A DNA stretch of 64,000 bases from JACNKJ01 sp964344565 (GTDB taxonomy: Bacteria > Krumholzibacteriota > Krumholzibacteriia > JACNKJ01): positions 186,001 to 250,000 of the forward strand of contig CAYFNT010000002.1 of the NCBI GenBank assembly GCA_964344565.1, in the 5' to 3' direction. Shown here piece by piece: positions 41,546-50,059 of this stretch. The translations under genes were made by a program, and so were the position numbers. The notes beneath the pieces are model-generated. The model saw nothing but the letters and a program-made list of their open reading frames with translations, was not told the DNA's origin and made no database searches. Numbering within the stretch: position 1 is the first letter of the stretch; each line of letters opens with the position of its first letter.

Positions 41546-41583
41546 CACATCCTCCTTGATGGCGGATGAAGGATAGCAGGCGA

Positions 41584-43209
41584 TCAGGGATCGCGCCAGA
41601 GCCCCCGTTCCTCGATCAGGGTCTGCAGGCGGTCCACGGCGTCTTCGCTGGGGAGGTTGCGCTGCACGCGATTATGACCCTCGTAGAGGTCCACCTTTCC
41701 CGGCGCCGCGCCCACGTATCCGAAGTCGGCGTCGGCCATCTCGCCGGGACCGTTCACGATGCATCCCATGACGGCGATCTTCACGCCCGGCAGGTGGGCG
41801 AAGCGATCCTTGATGCGCTGGGTGGTGGTCTGCAGGTCGAAGTGGGTGCGCCCGCAGGACGGGCAGGCGATGAAGTCGGCCCGGCTCATGCGCAGGCGCG
41901 TGACCTGGAGGATGGCGAAAGCCAAGCGGCAGCCTTCGACCGCCTCGTCATTGCCGGTGGCCTCCACGGCGATGGCCCTTGCGCGTCCCTCGAGAAGCGG
42001 CAGGCCGACCTTCACCGCGAGGTCGAGATAGGCGCGCTCGCGGGTGTCGACATCCTCGGATTGCAGGGCCGACAGCTCCGGCCGGAAGCGGATGAGCCCG
42101 CCCTCCTCCCGCGGCTCGGTGAGCACGTGGTCCGGCGCGTTCGCGCCCCAGGGAAGCTCCAGCAGGGTGTCGATGTCGGGGGTCCATCCCTTCACGGGCA
42201 CCAGCGTGACCGGGTGACGTTCGGAGGGCTCGCGGGGGCCGGCCGGCGCGGGCAGGGCGCCGGTTTCGCCGTCGGCCCCGGACTCGGCGAAGGCCGCGGC
42301 GAGGGTGTCGGCGGTCCAGGGCCCGGCCTTTTCGCGTAGCGGATCGTATCGCTGGGCCAGGGCCCGGCAGGCGGGCAGCTCGTGCACGGGATCCTCGGTG
42401 AGCGACACGCGCACCGTATCGCCGATGCCGTACTCGAGCAGGGCGGCCATGCCGATGTAGCTCTTGAGGCGGGCGTCCTCGCCCTCGCCGGCCTCGGTCA
42501 CGCCCAGATGCACGGGATAGACCGGCTGGCCCTCGGTCTCGCTGCGGCGCAGCATCTCCAGGGCGAGCAGGCGATAGGCGTCGATCATCACGCGCACGTT
42601 GCTTGCCTTCATGGAGATGACGATGTCGCGGTAGCCGAGCTTCTCGGCGATGCGGCAGTACTCGAACGCGCTTTCCACCATGCCGCGGGGCGTGTCGCCG
42701 TAGCGGGCGAGCAGTCGGTCCGATAGCGAACCGTGGTTCGCGCCGATGCGCATGGCCCGGCCGAGCTTCCTGCACTTCTGAACCAGCGGGGCGAAAACCT
42801 CTTCCACCCGGGCGAGTTCGGCCTCGTATTCCTCGTCGGTGTATTCCGGGTTCTCGAAACGCTTCCTGTCGGCGAAGTTTCCCGGATTGATGCGCACCTT
42901 CTCCACATGGTCCGCCGCGACCATGGCCGCCTCGGGGCTGAAGTGGATATCGGCCACGAGGGGCACCTCGACGCCTTCCTCGCGCATGCGCTCGCGCAGG
43001 GGAGCCAGCGATTCGGCCACCCTGCGGTTCTGCACGGTGAGGCGCACGAGCTGTGCTCCGGCCGCGGCGAGCGCCTTGATTTCGCCGAGGGCGGCCTCGG
43101 TGTCGGTGGTCTCCGGCACGATCATGGATTGCACCAGGAGCCGGGCAGGTGCAATGCCCCCGCCGACCAGCCCTTCATGCCCGCGTTCAGAGAGAAGTCT
43201 GTGTCGCAT
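41584..43209 (-). CDS. ispG: 4-hydroxy-3-methylbut-2-enyl-diphosphate synthase, large form
   Basis: 541 residues, longer than the 360-400 of E. coli-type IspG because of a central insert (about residues 270-400), as in chlamydial, leptospiral, Bacteroidetes and plant enzymes. Seen: VADIHFSPEAAM, VRINPGNFAD, RIGANHGSLSDRLL, IVISMKASN, and the C-terminal cluster ligands in ACPSCGRTHFDLQ and MGCIVNGPGEM. It reduces methylerythritol cyclodiphosphate to HMBPP in the MEP isoprenoid pathway with a 4Fe-4S cluster, and so supplies prenyl chains for menaquinone. The ATG at 43209 is favoured by a promoter ending 7 nt upstream; an in-frame extension to 43245 covers that promoter. Confidence 0.94.
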   Translation of the reverse strand: MRHRLLSERGHEGLVGGGIAPARLLVQSMIVPETTDTEAALGEIKALAAAGAQLVRLTVQNRRVAESLAPLRERMREEGVEVPLVADIHFSPEAAMVAADHVEKVRINPGNFADRKRFENPEYTDEEYEAELARVEEVFAPLVQKCRKLGRAMRIGANHGSLSDRLLARYGDTPRGMVESAFEYCRIAEKLGYRDIVISMKASNVRVMIDAYRLLALEMLRRSETEGQPVYPVHLGVTEAGEGEDARLKSYIGMAALLEYGIGDTVRVSLTEDPVHELPACRALAQRYDPLREKAGPWTADTLAAAFAESGADGETGALPAPAGPREPSERHPVTLVPVKGWTPDIDTLLELPWGANAPDHVLTEPREEGGLIRFRPELSALQSEDVDTRERAYLDLAVKVGLPLLEGRARAIAVEATGNDEAVEGCRLAFAILQVTRLRMSRADFIACPSCGRTHFDLQTTTQRIKDRFAHLPGVKIAVMGCIVNGPGEMADADFGYVGAAPGKVDLYEGHNRVQRNLPSEDAVDRLQTLIEERGLWRDP

Positions 43210-43216
43210 AGCCAGG

Positions 43217-43245
43217 AAGATACTCGCGGCGTGCCTTGCTGACAA
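43217..43245 (-). promoter_or_regulatory. leaderless promoter of ispG
   Basis: On the minus strand TTGTCA (43240-43245) and TATCTT (43217-43222) are 17 nt apart, with 7 nt to the ATG at 43209. Confidence 0.65.
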
Positions 43246-43269
43246 GCCGGCGGAATGTCGGTCCAGGTA

Positions 43270-44397
43270 CTATTCGTCGAGGGGCAGTTTTCCGAGAAGA
43301 TCAAGAAGCAGTGGCAGGAAGGGCGAGTTGCGCAGGTCGCCCCGTCCCAGTTCGAATCCCGAGCTGGCGCCGTCGCTGTTGGCCAGCATGATGAAGGTCA
43401 GGTTCCTGTCCGGAAACTTGATGTAGAGCGACGAGTACCGATCGGGCTGCCAACCGTAGTGCCAGATCGCCCGCTCCCCGCCCTCGATTTCCTGCACGAA
43501 CCAGCCCAGACCGTAGGGCGCGAAGGTGCCGTCATTGAGCCTGGCGGCCTGCCACATCTCGCGGGTGCTCTCCTTGGAGATCAACTCGTGTCGGTCGATG
43601 GCGATATCGAATCGCGCCAGGTCGAGGACCGTGGACACCATGCCCGCCGAGGTTCGAAGCCCGGTGGGGAAGGACCATCGATCGAATCCCCCCTTTTCCC
43701 GGATCCGGTAGGGAAGCGCCCGGCGATCGAGAATGTCGGCCGACTGCTCGGGCGAGGATGTCGGATAGGTGCTCTCAAGGCCCAGGCGAATCCCGATGCG
43801 CGTCGCGAGTAGTCCGGCGAAATCCTGATCGGTGGCTTCTTCCAGAACCTGGGTGAGTAGACCGAAGAGCCATCCGCTGTATCGATAGCGTTCGCCGGGA
43901 ACACCGCGGGCCGTGTGAGACAGATGATGACGAAGCTTGAAGTCATGCTCGGTGCAGGGATGATTGATCAGGCCCACCAGCGTGGTGCAGAGGGCGTCGT
44001 AACCCAGGATCCGTTCGCCGTTGACCTGGAAGACCGCCTCGGCGCAGATCTCGCGCATGGACGCGTCCAGGTCGAGACGGCCCTCTTCGACGAGGGCCAT
44101 GATGAGGGTTGCGGAAATCGGTTTGGTGAGCGAGCAAATATGATAGGGCGTTGTCGTCGAAGCAGGCACTTCCTGCTCCAGGTCGGCCAGACCGAACCCT
44201 TCCGCGAAGGCGATCTGCTGGTCCACGAGCAGCGCCACGGACATTCCCGGTAACGAGAGCTGCTGTCGCAGGGTCTCGAGGTCTCGTGTCAGAGGTTCCG
44301 CGATGGCCCGGGGCAGCGGATCGCCGGACGCGGCTTGGATAGCCAGGGCGAGCGTGGAGAGCAACAGGATTCGGAACGCCCAGGAATATTTCGGCAT
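43270..44397 (-). CDS. secreted serine beta-lactamase-family hydrolase
   Basis: 375 residues. The signal FRILLLSTLALAIQAASG is followed by a class-C/esterase-type fold: PGMSVALLVDQQIAFAEGFG, CSLTKPISATLIMALVEEG (SxxK motif SLTK, catalytic Ser and Lys), LRHHLSHTARG and RYRYSGWLFGLL (YxN-like motif as YSG). The third motif region is YGLGWFV followed by IWHYGWQPDRYSSL (HxG-like). Such enzymes act as D-Ala-D-Ala peptidases, esterases or beta-lactamases; which one is not decidable. The ATG at 44397 opens the signal peptide and is preferred over 44439. It lies upstream of ispG on the same strand but ispG has its own promoter. Confidence 0.85.
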   Translation of the reverse strand: MPKYSWAFRILLLSTLALAIQAASGDPLPRAIAEPLTRDLETLRQQLSLPGMSVALLVDQQIAFAEGFGLADLEQEVPASTTTPYHICSLTKPISATLIMALVEEGRLDLDASMREICAEAVFQVNGERILGYDALCTTLVGLINHPCTEHDFKLRHHLSHTARGVPGERYRYSGWLFGLLTQVLEEATDQDFAGLLATRIGIRLGLESTYPTSSPEQSADILDRRALPYRIREKGGFDRWSFPTGLRTSAGMVSTVLDLARFDIAIDRHELISKESTREMWQAARLNDGTFAPYGLGWFVQEIEGGERAIWHYGWQPDRYSSLYIKFPDRNLTFIMLANSDGASSGFELGRGDLRNSPFLPLLLDLLGKLPLDE

Positions 44398-44515
44398 GGT
44401 GACTTCACCACTCTCGAAGCTGGTTTTGCATTGGATCACAGATCGGGACTCGAGGCACAGGGAGACCGTACGACCGGAAAAGGCCTGGGTTTCGATCCGG
44501 ATGGATTCGGTCCGG

Positions 44516-45217
44516 CTAGTAGAAGTCGACCCGCTGGCGCGCCTTGCCCATCCAGTAGAGGTCCAGGGAGATGAGGCCCAGCAGACCGGTGCCGGCCACG
44601 AGGTAGGCGATGAAAAGCCCGCCCTCGGCGCCGCGGATGAGCGACATCACCACGAGCACGAAGAGACTCGACCAGAGCGGCAGGCGCAGCCAGGCGAGCA
44701 CGTGCAGGCGGGCGCGGTCGGCGGCGTCGACCACTCGTTCCACCGCGATGCGTTTGCCCCAGGCGTTGATGCCGGTGGTGAGCGGCATCATCTCGGTGAT
44801 CATGGTGAGCAGGCCGAAGGCGTAGCCGATGCCGAGCACGAGGGCCGCGCCGAAGCCGACCAGCCCGAGGCCGTGGTGCAGGATCAGGTCGATGCGAGGT
44901 TGGATGCCGTACTTGTACTTGCCTACGGCCATCCAGATGAAATCGGCGATGAGATGTCCGTAGACCGCGAGCAGGCCGATGCGCATCCAGTCGCCCTCGG
45001 CGTGGCGATAGAGGAAGGCCTCGCGCCAGTGTCCGAAGCCGCCGATGAGCGCCGAGATTCCGAGCAGGGTCAGGATGAAGGCCGCCCCGCCACGGGACAG
45101 CTTGAAGGCCCGAGTATAGGCCGGCTCCACGCGCAGGATGGCCAGCACGTGCAGCAGCACGAAGATCGCCGTGAAGCCGATGATCGGCCAGAAGGTGTCG
45201 GTCCATCCGATGGGCAT
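44516..45217 (-). CDS. TLC-domain-like integral membrane protein
   Basis: 233 residues, about six helices. GHLIADFIWMAVGKYKYG and LILHHGLGLVGFGAALVLG resemble the TRAM-LAG1-CLN8 (TLC) pattern of an acidic residue followed by an HH pair, with TEMMPLTTGINAWGK in the position of the conserved E-S/T segment. TLC proteins are often lipid-related (ceramide synthases and homologues), but bacterial ones are poorly characterised. Confidence in the family is moderate. TATGTT ends 6 nt before the ATG and there is no ribosome-binding site. Confidence 0.7.
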   Translation of the reverse strand: MPIGWTDTFWPIIGFTAIFVLLHVLAILRVEPAYTRAFKLSRGGAAFILTLLGISALIGGFGHWREAFLYRHAEGDWMRIGLLAVYGHLIADFIWMAVGKYKYGIQPRIDLILHHGLGLVGFGAALVLGIGYAFGLLTMITEMMPLTTGINAWGKRIAVERVVDAADRARLHVLAWLRLPLWSSLFVLVVMSLIRGAEGGLFIAYLVAGTGLLGLISLDLYWMGKARQRVDFY

Positions 45218-45223
45218 GGGGGA

Positions 45224-45229
45224 AACATA
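45224..45229 (-). promoter_or_regulatory. candidate leaderless -10 (TATGTT)
   Basis: TATGTT ends 6 nt before the ATG at 45217. The -35 is weak. An imperfect inverted repeat (GAATAGTTC 45242-45250 against GAACCTATTC 45256-45265) covers the spacer edge and could be an operator. Confidence 0.45.
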
Positions 45230-45472
45230 GCAAAAGTAACAGAATAGTTCAGCAAGAACCTATTCAGTAGATGGGCCGCTCGACGGATGGGCTCCCTTCT
45301 GAGATGCGGCCAAACGGGCTATTAAAGTGGAACAGATTGAATTAGCATCTCTGTAGCTGATTGTGGGCCCGAGTCGCATCGGGATTCAATGCACATCCAC
45401 GATCCTCAAAGCGCATATGCCCCAAGGCATCTGATGGTAAGACGGCACACGAACGGTATCGAGGAGCTATCA

Positions 45473-47872
45473 ATGGCACGGATTCGGAAACCGCCCACTA
45501 AATCCAATAAACGTGAATCGATCGAGTGGATCGGGGGGGTCCTTTCGCCTCCGTTCCTCTACAAAGAGGACGGAGACACCGTCCGGTCCAAAATGGCGAT
45601 CTGGCTGGAGCTCCCATCGGACCTCATCGTAGGACACGAAATGGTCGGCCCCAAAGCGACAGAGGGTTCTCTTGGGCGTGCCTTACAGTTGGCCCTGCGA
45701 GAGCCCCCTGAAGGTAGCTCGGGAAAACCCGATCGCATTCGCGTTGCGGATCCCGAGAGGGTGAAGGAGCTGCGAAAGATCGTCGGGGGCTCTATTCCGA
45801 TCACGGTGGCGCCGACTCCGGAGCTCGACATGATGCTGGAACTCATGGCCCAGACGATGTCCTCGACCCGCAATAATGCCAGCTATTTCGAGGGTGGTCG
45901 CATCTCCGCGGAACTTCTTGAGGATCTCTTCCGAAACGCAAGGGCCCTATATAGCCTCGCTCCCTGGAAAGTAGCCTTGGATGAACAGTTGCTGCGCGTC
46001 GACATTCCCGAACTCGAAGTCGATGGAGCATGTCTTTCGATTATCGGCAATCTCGGTGAGAGCGAAGGCCTGCTCATCTTTCCTTCCATCGAAGCCTATG
46101 ACAGTTTTCACATCGCGGCCATGCACATGGACGAGGGAGGTGGCCCCATAGACCTGGGCACCGACTGGCTCGCGCTTGACTTCGACACGGAGGCGGAGGT
46201 ACCCGCATCTATGCGCCAGGAGGTGGCCGATCACAACTGGCCCCTTGCCGGTCCTGGCGCATACCCCATGGTTACGCGGCGTGAGCCCGACGGCAGAGCC
46301 CGCCCCCTCGAACCCAGGGACATGAGAATCGCATCCGCCTGCGCGAGCGCGTTTACCGCGTTTTTTCTGAAGCATGGGAGTATGTTCAGGGCGGAAACCC
46401 TCAAACCCGTCAGCGAGTCGTATTTCGATAGCAACGATCTCAAGGTCCGCATCACCGCTCCTTTCGATGGCTTCGAACTTTTCGATTCTCCCATCAGCCC
46501 CGAGGCAAGATCGGACTGGGAGGTCCGGCTTGAAGAGGTCGGCCGCAACGAAGCCTGTCCCTGCGGGAGCGGCAGGAAGTACAAGAAGTGCCACATGCCC
46601 GAGGATCAGGGAAAACGGAGCTTCTGGAGGGGCTTGAGAGAGATTCATCGGCTCGACGTCGATTTGCTTGAGAGAATGTCCGATTTCGCCAATGAGCGAT
46701 TCGGCTCCGACTGGCTCAGGTATGAGAGAGATTTCAAGAACGCGCGCGAGGTGGACTCACTCGCCCCTCATTGGTCGGTCTATCATTTCCATGTTGAAGG
46801 CAAGACCGTACTGGAACACTTCCTTGAGGAGCATGGAAGAAATATTCCGGATCGCGAGAGAGCCGTGCTCGAAACCGAGCGGAACGCCTGGCTTTCGGTC
46901 TGGGAGGTCACCGATGTGGAGGCCGGGGAGAGTTTCACCCTTCGGGATATCTTGTCCGGAGAAGTTCGCCATGTTCATGAGGCGGCCGCATCGCGAGGCC
47001 TTGAGCGATACGATGGAGTCCTCGGCCGATTGATCGACCACGGAGAAGTCACTTTGCTTTCGAGCCTCTATCCAAGGCCGCTTCCCCCCGAAGATGTCGC
47101 GGAGGTCGTATTGCGGGCTCGTAAGAAACTTCGTCGCAAGCAGGATGTCCCGATCGAACGCTTGAGAGATGAGTCGTTCGGCCGGGCTCTGATCCGCTAC
47201 TGGGAAGAGGCACTGGAAGATCTCCTGGAGCGTTTATCCACACCACCCACGTTGAGCAACACGGACGGAGATCCTTTCTTGATGACGACCGACCATTTCG
47301 GAATCGAACCGGGTGCCTTCGAGGCGATTCGAGATTGCATCGCAGCCATGCCCGATACCGATGCCTATGATCCTGAAGACGAAACCGTCGGGTTCGATTT
47401 TCTACGAAAAAGAGAGGCGGGCGGGCCACTTGAGGGCTCCACGCATATCGGACGCATCACTTTCTCCGAGTCACGCTGTCGCATCGTAACCAATTCGATC
47501 AATCGGGCGGACTCTTTGAGAGGACGCGTCGAGAAGGCCTGCCATGGACTGATCCGCCACCTGCTTCGTGAGCACTCGGACCCCCTCTCCGAAGCACTCC
47601 CGGCAAAAGTGAGTCGGGAGGACTTCTCACCGATCCAGCAGGAGGAACTCGATCGCTTGAGCAGGGAGTACAAGATGCGACATTATCAGAGCTGGCCCGA
47701 CGAACCTCTCCCGGCTTTGGAGGGGAGGACGCCTCGCGAAGCCGTATCCACCAAGGAGGGCCGGGCCGAGGTCGACCTGCTCCTCAAGAGAATGGAGAAC
47801 ATGGAGCGCCGGCAAGAGTCTGACGCTGCCTTCGATTTCTCGATTCTGAGAAAGGAACTCGGTCTGGATTGA
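45473..47872 (+). CDS. large SEC-C motif protein of unknown function
   Basis: 799 residues. The middle (about residue 350) carries the SEC-C zinc motif NEACPCGSGRKYKKCH, which in SecA binds zinc and SecB or ribosomes and here may tether the protein to nucleic acid or protein. The N-terminal part has LELPSDLIVGHEMV and WLALDFDTEAEVP, a pattern seen in SEC-C proteins with a plasmid- or defence-like distribution. The last 70 residues (HYQSWPDEPLPALEGRTPREAV, then GRAEVDLLLKRME) recall the C-terminal Xre/MbcA/ParS toxin-binding type domain. No enzyme motif is seen. GAGGAG precedes the ATG at 45473; the frame extends upstream without a better start. The 235-base gap before it contains only the inverted repeat noted above. 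Confidence 0.75.
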   Translation: MARIRKPPTKSNKRESIEWIGGVLSPPFLYKEDGDTVRSKMAIWLELPSDLIVGHEMVGPKATEGSLGRALQLALREPPEGSSGKPDRIRVADPERVKELRKIVGGSIPITVAPTPELDMMLELMAQTMSSTRNNASYFEGGRISAELLEDLFRNARALYSLAPWKVALDEQLLRVDIPELEVDGACLSIIGNLGESEGLLIFPSIEAYDSFHIAAMHMDEGGGPIDLGTDWLALDFDTEAEVPASMRQEVADHNWPLAGPGAYPMVTRREPDGRARPLEPRDMRIASACASAFTAFFLKHGSMFRAETLKPVSESYFDSNDLKVRITAPFDGFELFDSPISPEARSDWEVRLEEVGRNEACPCGSGRKYKKCHMPEDQGKRSFWRGLREIHRLDVDLLERMSDFANERFGSDWLRYERDFKNAREVDSLAPHWSVYHFHVEGKTVLEHFLEEHGRNIPDRERAVLETERNAWLSVWEVTDVEAGESFTLRDILSGEVRHVHEAAASRGLERYDGVLGRLIDHGEVTLLSSLYPRPLPPEDVAEVVLRARKKLRRKQDVPIERLRDESFGRALIRYWEEALEDLLERLSTPPTLSNTDGDPFLMTTDHFGIEPGAFEAIRDCIAAMPDTDAYDPEDETVGFDFLRKREAGGPLEGSTHIGRITFSESRCRIVTNSINRADSLRGRVEKACHGLIRHLLREHSDPLSEALPAKVSREDFSPIQQEELDRLSREYKMRHYQSWPDEPLPALEGRTPREAVSTKEGRAEVDLLLKRMENMERRQESDAAFDFSILRKELGLD

Positions 47873-47891
47873 ATTGCGCGGCTCTGCACGG

Positions 47892-48149
47892 CTATAAAAC
47901 GGTCAGCGCGAGAGCGGGGGGCGTCCCCCGTGTGCACCGAACGTCTCGATGAGTGGCCAGATGAGAGAGGAACGCGTTCACTTCGGCGGCGCCCATCATG
48001 ACCAGATGGCACGTGCCGCGGAAACGTAGGAAACGAAGGGTCCAGCCGGGATTGGCCCTTTCCGTACGGTGGCCGAGGTGTCTCACCCGAACCGCGGGCG
48101 GCATGGATTCCGTCAGGCGGACCGGATGCCCGAATGGGTCGACTTCCAT
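47892..48149 (-). pseudogene. degenerate N-terminal fragment of an integron/phage-type tyrosine recombinase
   Basis: 85 residues, VRVRHLGHRTERANPGWTLRF... RGTCHLVMMGAAEVNAFLSHLATHRDV. This follows the SAM-like core-binding domain of integron integrases, which reads like RxRHYSxRTExAYVxWIxRFIxFHGxRHPxxMGxxEVxAFLxHLAxxRxV. The conserved Y and W positions and the catalytic domain are lost, and the frame ends just where the next helix should start. It is therefore a remnant, not a functional recombinase. It occupies most of the 345-base gap between the SEC-C gene and the HD gene. Confidence 0.6.
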
Positions 48150-48181
48150 GCCCGCATCTCAGTAAGCCTAAGGCCGGCGTA

Positions 48182-48210
48182 TTGACTTGCCGCCGGCCAG
48201 CCACTAGCTT
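48182..48210 (+). promoter_or_regulatory. leaderless promoter of the HD dNTPase-like gene
   Basis: TTGACT (48182-48187) and TAGCTT (48205-48210) are 17 nt apart, with 7 nt to the ATG at 48218. Confidence 0.65.
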
Positions 48211-48217
48211 CAGCGCC

Positions 48218-49564
48218 ATGGCTTCCCGAGAGATATTCCTGCGCGACACCATCCACGGCATCATCACGCTCGATCGTGAGGATCCCGCCGACGGACTCAT
48301 CTGGCGCCTGGTGAACACGCCCGAGTTCCAACGACTCAGGCGCATCCGGCAGCTCGGCCTGACCAACCTGGTCTACCAGGGGGCCGAGCACACGCGCTTC
48401 GCCCACAGCATCGGCGTGATGCATCTGGCCGGCCGCATCCTCGACCAGCTGTCCAAGAGCTGCGAGATCACCGAGCAGGACCGCCTGGAAACCCGCGTGG
48501 CCGCCCTGCTCCACGACCTCGGACACGGGCCCTTCAGCCACGTGAGCGAGATTGTTCTGGGCGTGGGCCACGAGGAGTGGACCCGCCGCATCATTCTGGA
48601 CCCGTCCACGGGCGTGAACCGCACCCTCGTCGAGCACGACATCGACCTGCCCGAGCGCATCGCCGAGATGATCGCGCACCGGCATCCCAAGAAATTCCTT
48701 CCGCGGGTCATCAGCGGACAGCTCGACGCCGACCGCCTCGACTACCTGCTGCGCGACAGCACCATGACCGGCGTGAAGTACGGCATCTTCGACCTCGAAC
48801 GGCTGCTTCTCGGCCTCGAGGTCCTGCGGGACGAGCAACACGACATGGTCATCGTGGGCGTGAAGGGCTTCCACCCTACCGAGGCCTATCTGCTCGCTCG
48901 CTATCACATGTATCGGCAGGTCTACTTCCACAAGACGGTCTGGAGCGCCGAGGCCATGTTCATGGCCCTGGTTCGCCGCGCCCAGGAACAGTTGCGCGCG
49001 GGCAAGCTCGACTACGCCCCGCCCGGCAACCCGGTGGTCCGCATCATGAGCGGCGAGGAAATGGCCCTGGACGACTACCTGCTGCTCGACGACGCGGAGC
49101 TCAAGGTCTGCATGAAGATCTGGACCCGCGAGAGCGACGAGATCCTCGCCGATCTCGCCCGCCGCATCATCCATCGTGATCTCTACAAGGTGCGGCTCTT
49201 CCACGCGCCGGCCGATACGCCCGACCTCGCGGCCCTTCGCGAGCGCGCCTTCGAGCTCATGCGCGAGAAGTACGGCGAGGACGTGAAGCACCGCTTCCTC
49301 TTCGAGGACGCCACCGACATCTTCTACAAGCAATACGATCCGAGCCGTCTGGCCAGCAGCGGCATCCTCGTGCGCCAGCGCGACGGATCCATCGCCGAGA
49401 TCGACGAGATCAGTCCCTCCATCTCGGCGCTGGAGAAGGTCTACCCCATGCACATGTGGTGCTATCCGTCCGAAGACGCAGAGCTGCTCCAGGCCCTCCG
49501 CGTGGAAGACCTGGAGCTGGGGGATGAGTTCGCAGACAGCGAACTCAGTGGAGATTCGAACTAG
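48218..49564 (+). CDS. HD-superfamily phosphohydrolase, YwfO/SAMHD1-like
   Basis: 448 residues. It opens with IFLRDTIHGIITL and FQRLRRIRQLG, has the first metal histidine in EHTRFAHSIGVMHLA, the HD dyad H99-D100 in LLHDLGHGPFSH, a further His in HRHPKKF and the last Asp in DADRLDYLLRDS. This is the layout of bacterial dNTP triphosphohydrolase-like proteins (B. subtilis YwfO and eukaryotic SAMHD1 type). The enzyme probably hydrolyses dNTPs or related phosphoesters in the cytoplasm. The start at 48218 is supported by the promoter ending 7 nt upstream; an extension to 48134 includes that promoter. Its stop overlaps that of the convergent small membrane protein. Confidence 0.9.
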   Translation: MASREIFLRDTIHGIITLDREDPADGLIWRLVNTPEFQRLRRIRQLGLTNLVYQGAEHTRFAHSIGVMHLAGRILDQLSKSCEITEQDRLETRVAALLHDLGHGPFSHVSEIVLGVGHEEWTRRIILDPSTGVNRTLVEHDIDLPERIAEMIAHRHPKKFLPRVISGQLDADRLDYLLRDSTMTGVKYGIFDLERLLLGLEVLRDEQHDMVIVGVKGFHPTEAYLLARYHMYRQVYFHKTVWSAEAMFMALVRRAQEQLRAGKLDYAPPGNPVVRIMSGEEMALDDYLLLDDAELKVCMKIWTRESDEILADLARRIIHRDLYKVRLFHAPADTPDLAALRERAFELMREKYGEDVKHRFLFEDATDIFYKQYDPSRLASSGILVRQRDGSIAEIDEISPSISALEKVYPMHMWCYPSEDAELLQALRVEDLELGDEFADSELSGDSN

Positions 49565-49938
49565 TCGTCTTTCTTCATGAACTTGTCGTAGTTCATCTTG
49601 TCGTTGATCAGCAGAGCCAGACCGATCAAACCGACAATGCTACCGCCTCCGATGAACACGGCCATTCCTTCTCTATCGAAGTCGGTAGCGTAATTCCCCA
49701 TCACCGTCCCGAAGATGATCACGCCGATGCCGATGGCCAGCATCACCATGCCGCTTCGGTAGGGCATGCGCTTCTTGGGTTCGTCGAGCTTCAGATTATC
49801 GATGGGCGTTCCCATCTCGATGGCCTTCTTGACGATCTCGGCCTTCTTGCTCTTCTGCAAGTGCTCGGTGATGATCGCCACGATGGGAATGCTGAAGACC
49901 ATGATAATGGCGATGACGGGAATGAATATGGCTTCCAT
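49561..49938 (-). CDS. small membrane protein, probably DUF6249-like
   Basis: 125 residues. It begins MEAIFIPVIAIIMVFSIPIVAIITEHLQ, a long N-terminal helix followed by a basic amphipathic stretch (KSKKAEIVKKAIEMG), then two further helices (MVMLAIGIGVIIFGTVMG and GGGSIVGLIGLALLI) and a charged tail. This arrangement is what I remember for DUF6249 proteins, whose role is unknown. AGGAGA lies 6 nt before the ATG at 49938; the longer frame to 49974 lacks start signals. It is divergent from the ECF sigma gene 122 bases away. Confidence 0.7.
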   Translation of the reverse strand: MEAIFIPVIAIIMVFSIPIVAIITEHLQKSKKAEIVKKAIEMGTPIDNLKLDEPKKRMPYRSGMVMLAIGIGVIIFGTVMGNYATDFDREGMAVFIGGGSIVGLIGLALLINDKMNYDKFMKKDD

Positions 49939-50023
49939 GTTCGTCTCCTGATTCAGCTTAGCGGACAGCCACATGGCCCCGCTTCCTCAATCGCCCACTC
50001 TGACCCGGACAGTGGAAAAAGGG

Positions 50024-50052
50024 TTTCACCCGGGTGCCCCGCCCCGTAACCT
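50024..50052 (+). promoter_or_regulatory. leaderless promoter of the ECF sigma gene, overlapped by a palindrome
   Basis: TTTCAC (50024-50029) and TAACCT (50047-50052) are 17 nt apart, with 7 nt to the ATG at 50060. The palindrome CACCCGGGTG (50027-50036) straddles the -35 and spacer, a natural repressor position, and is the same core as the palindromes at 11373 and 13764. Confidence 0.55.
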
Positions 50053-50059
50053 TTCCGCC

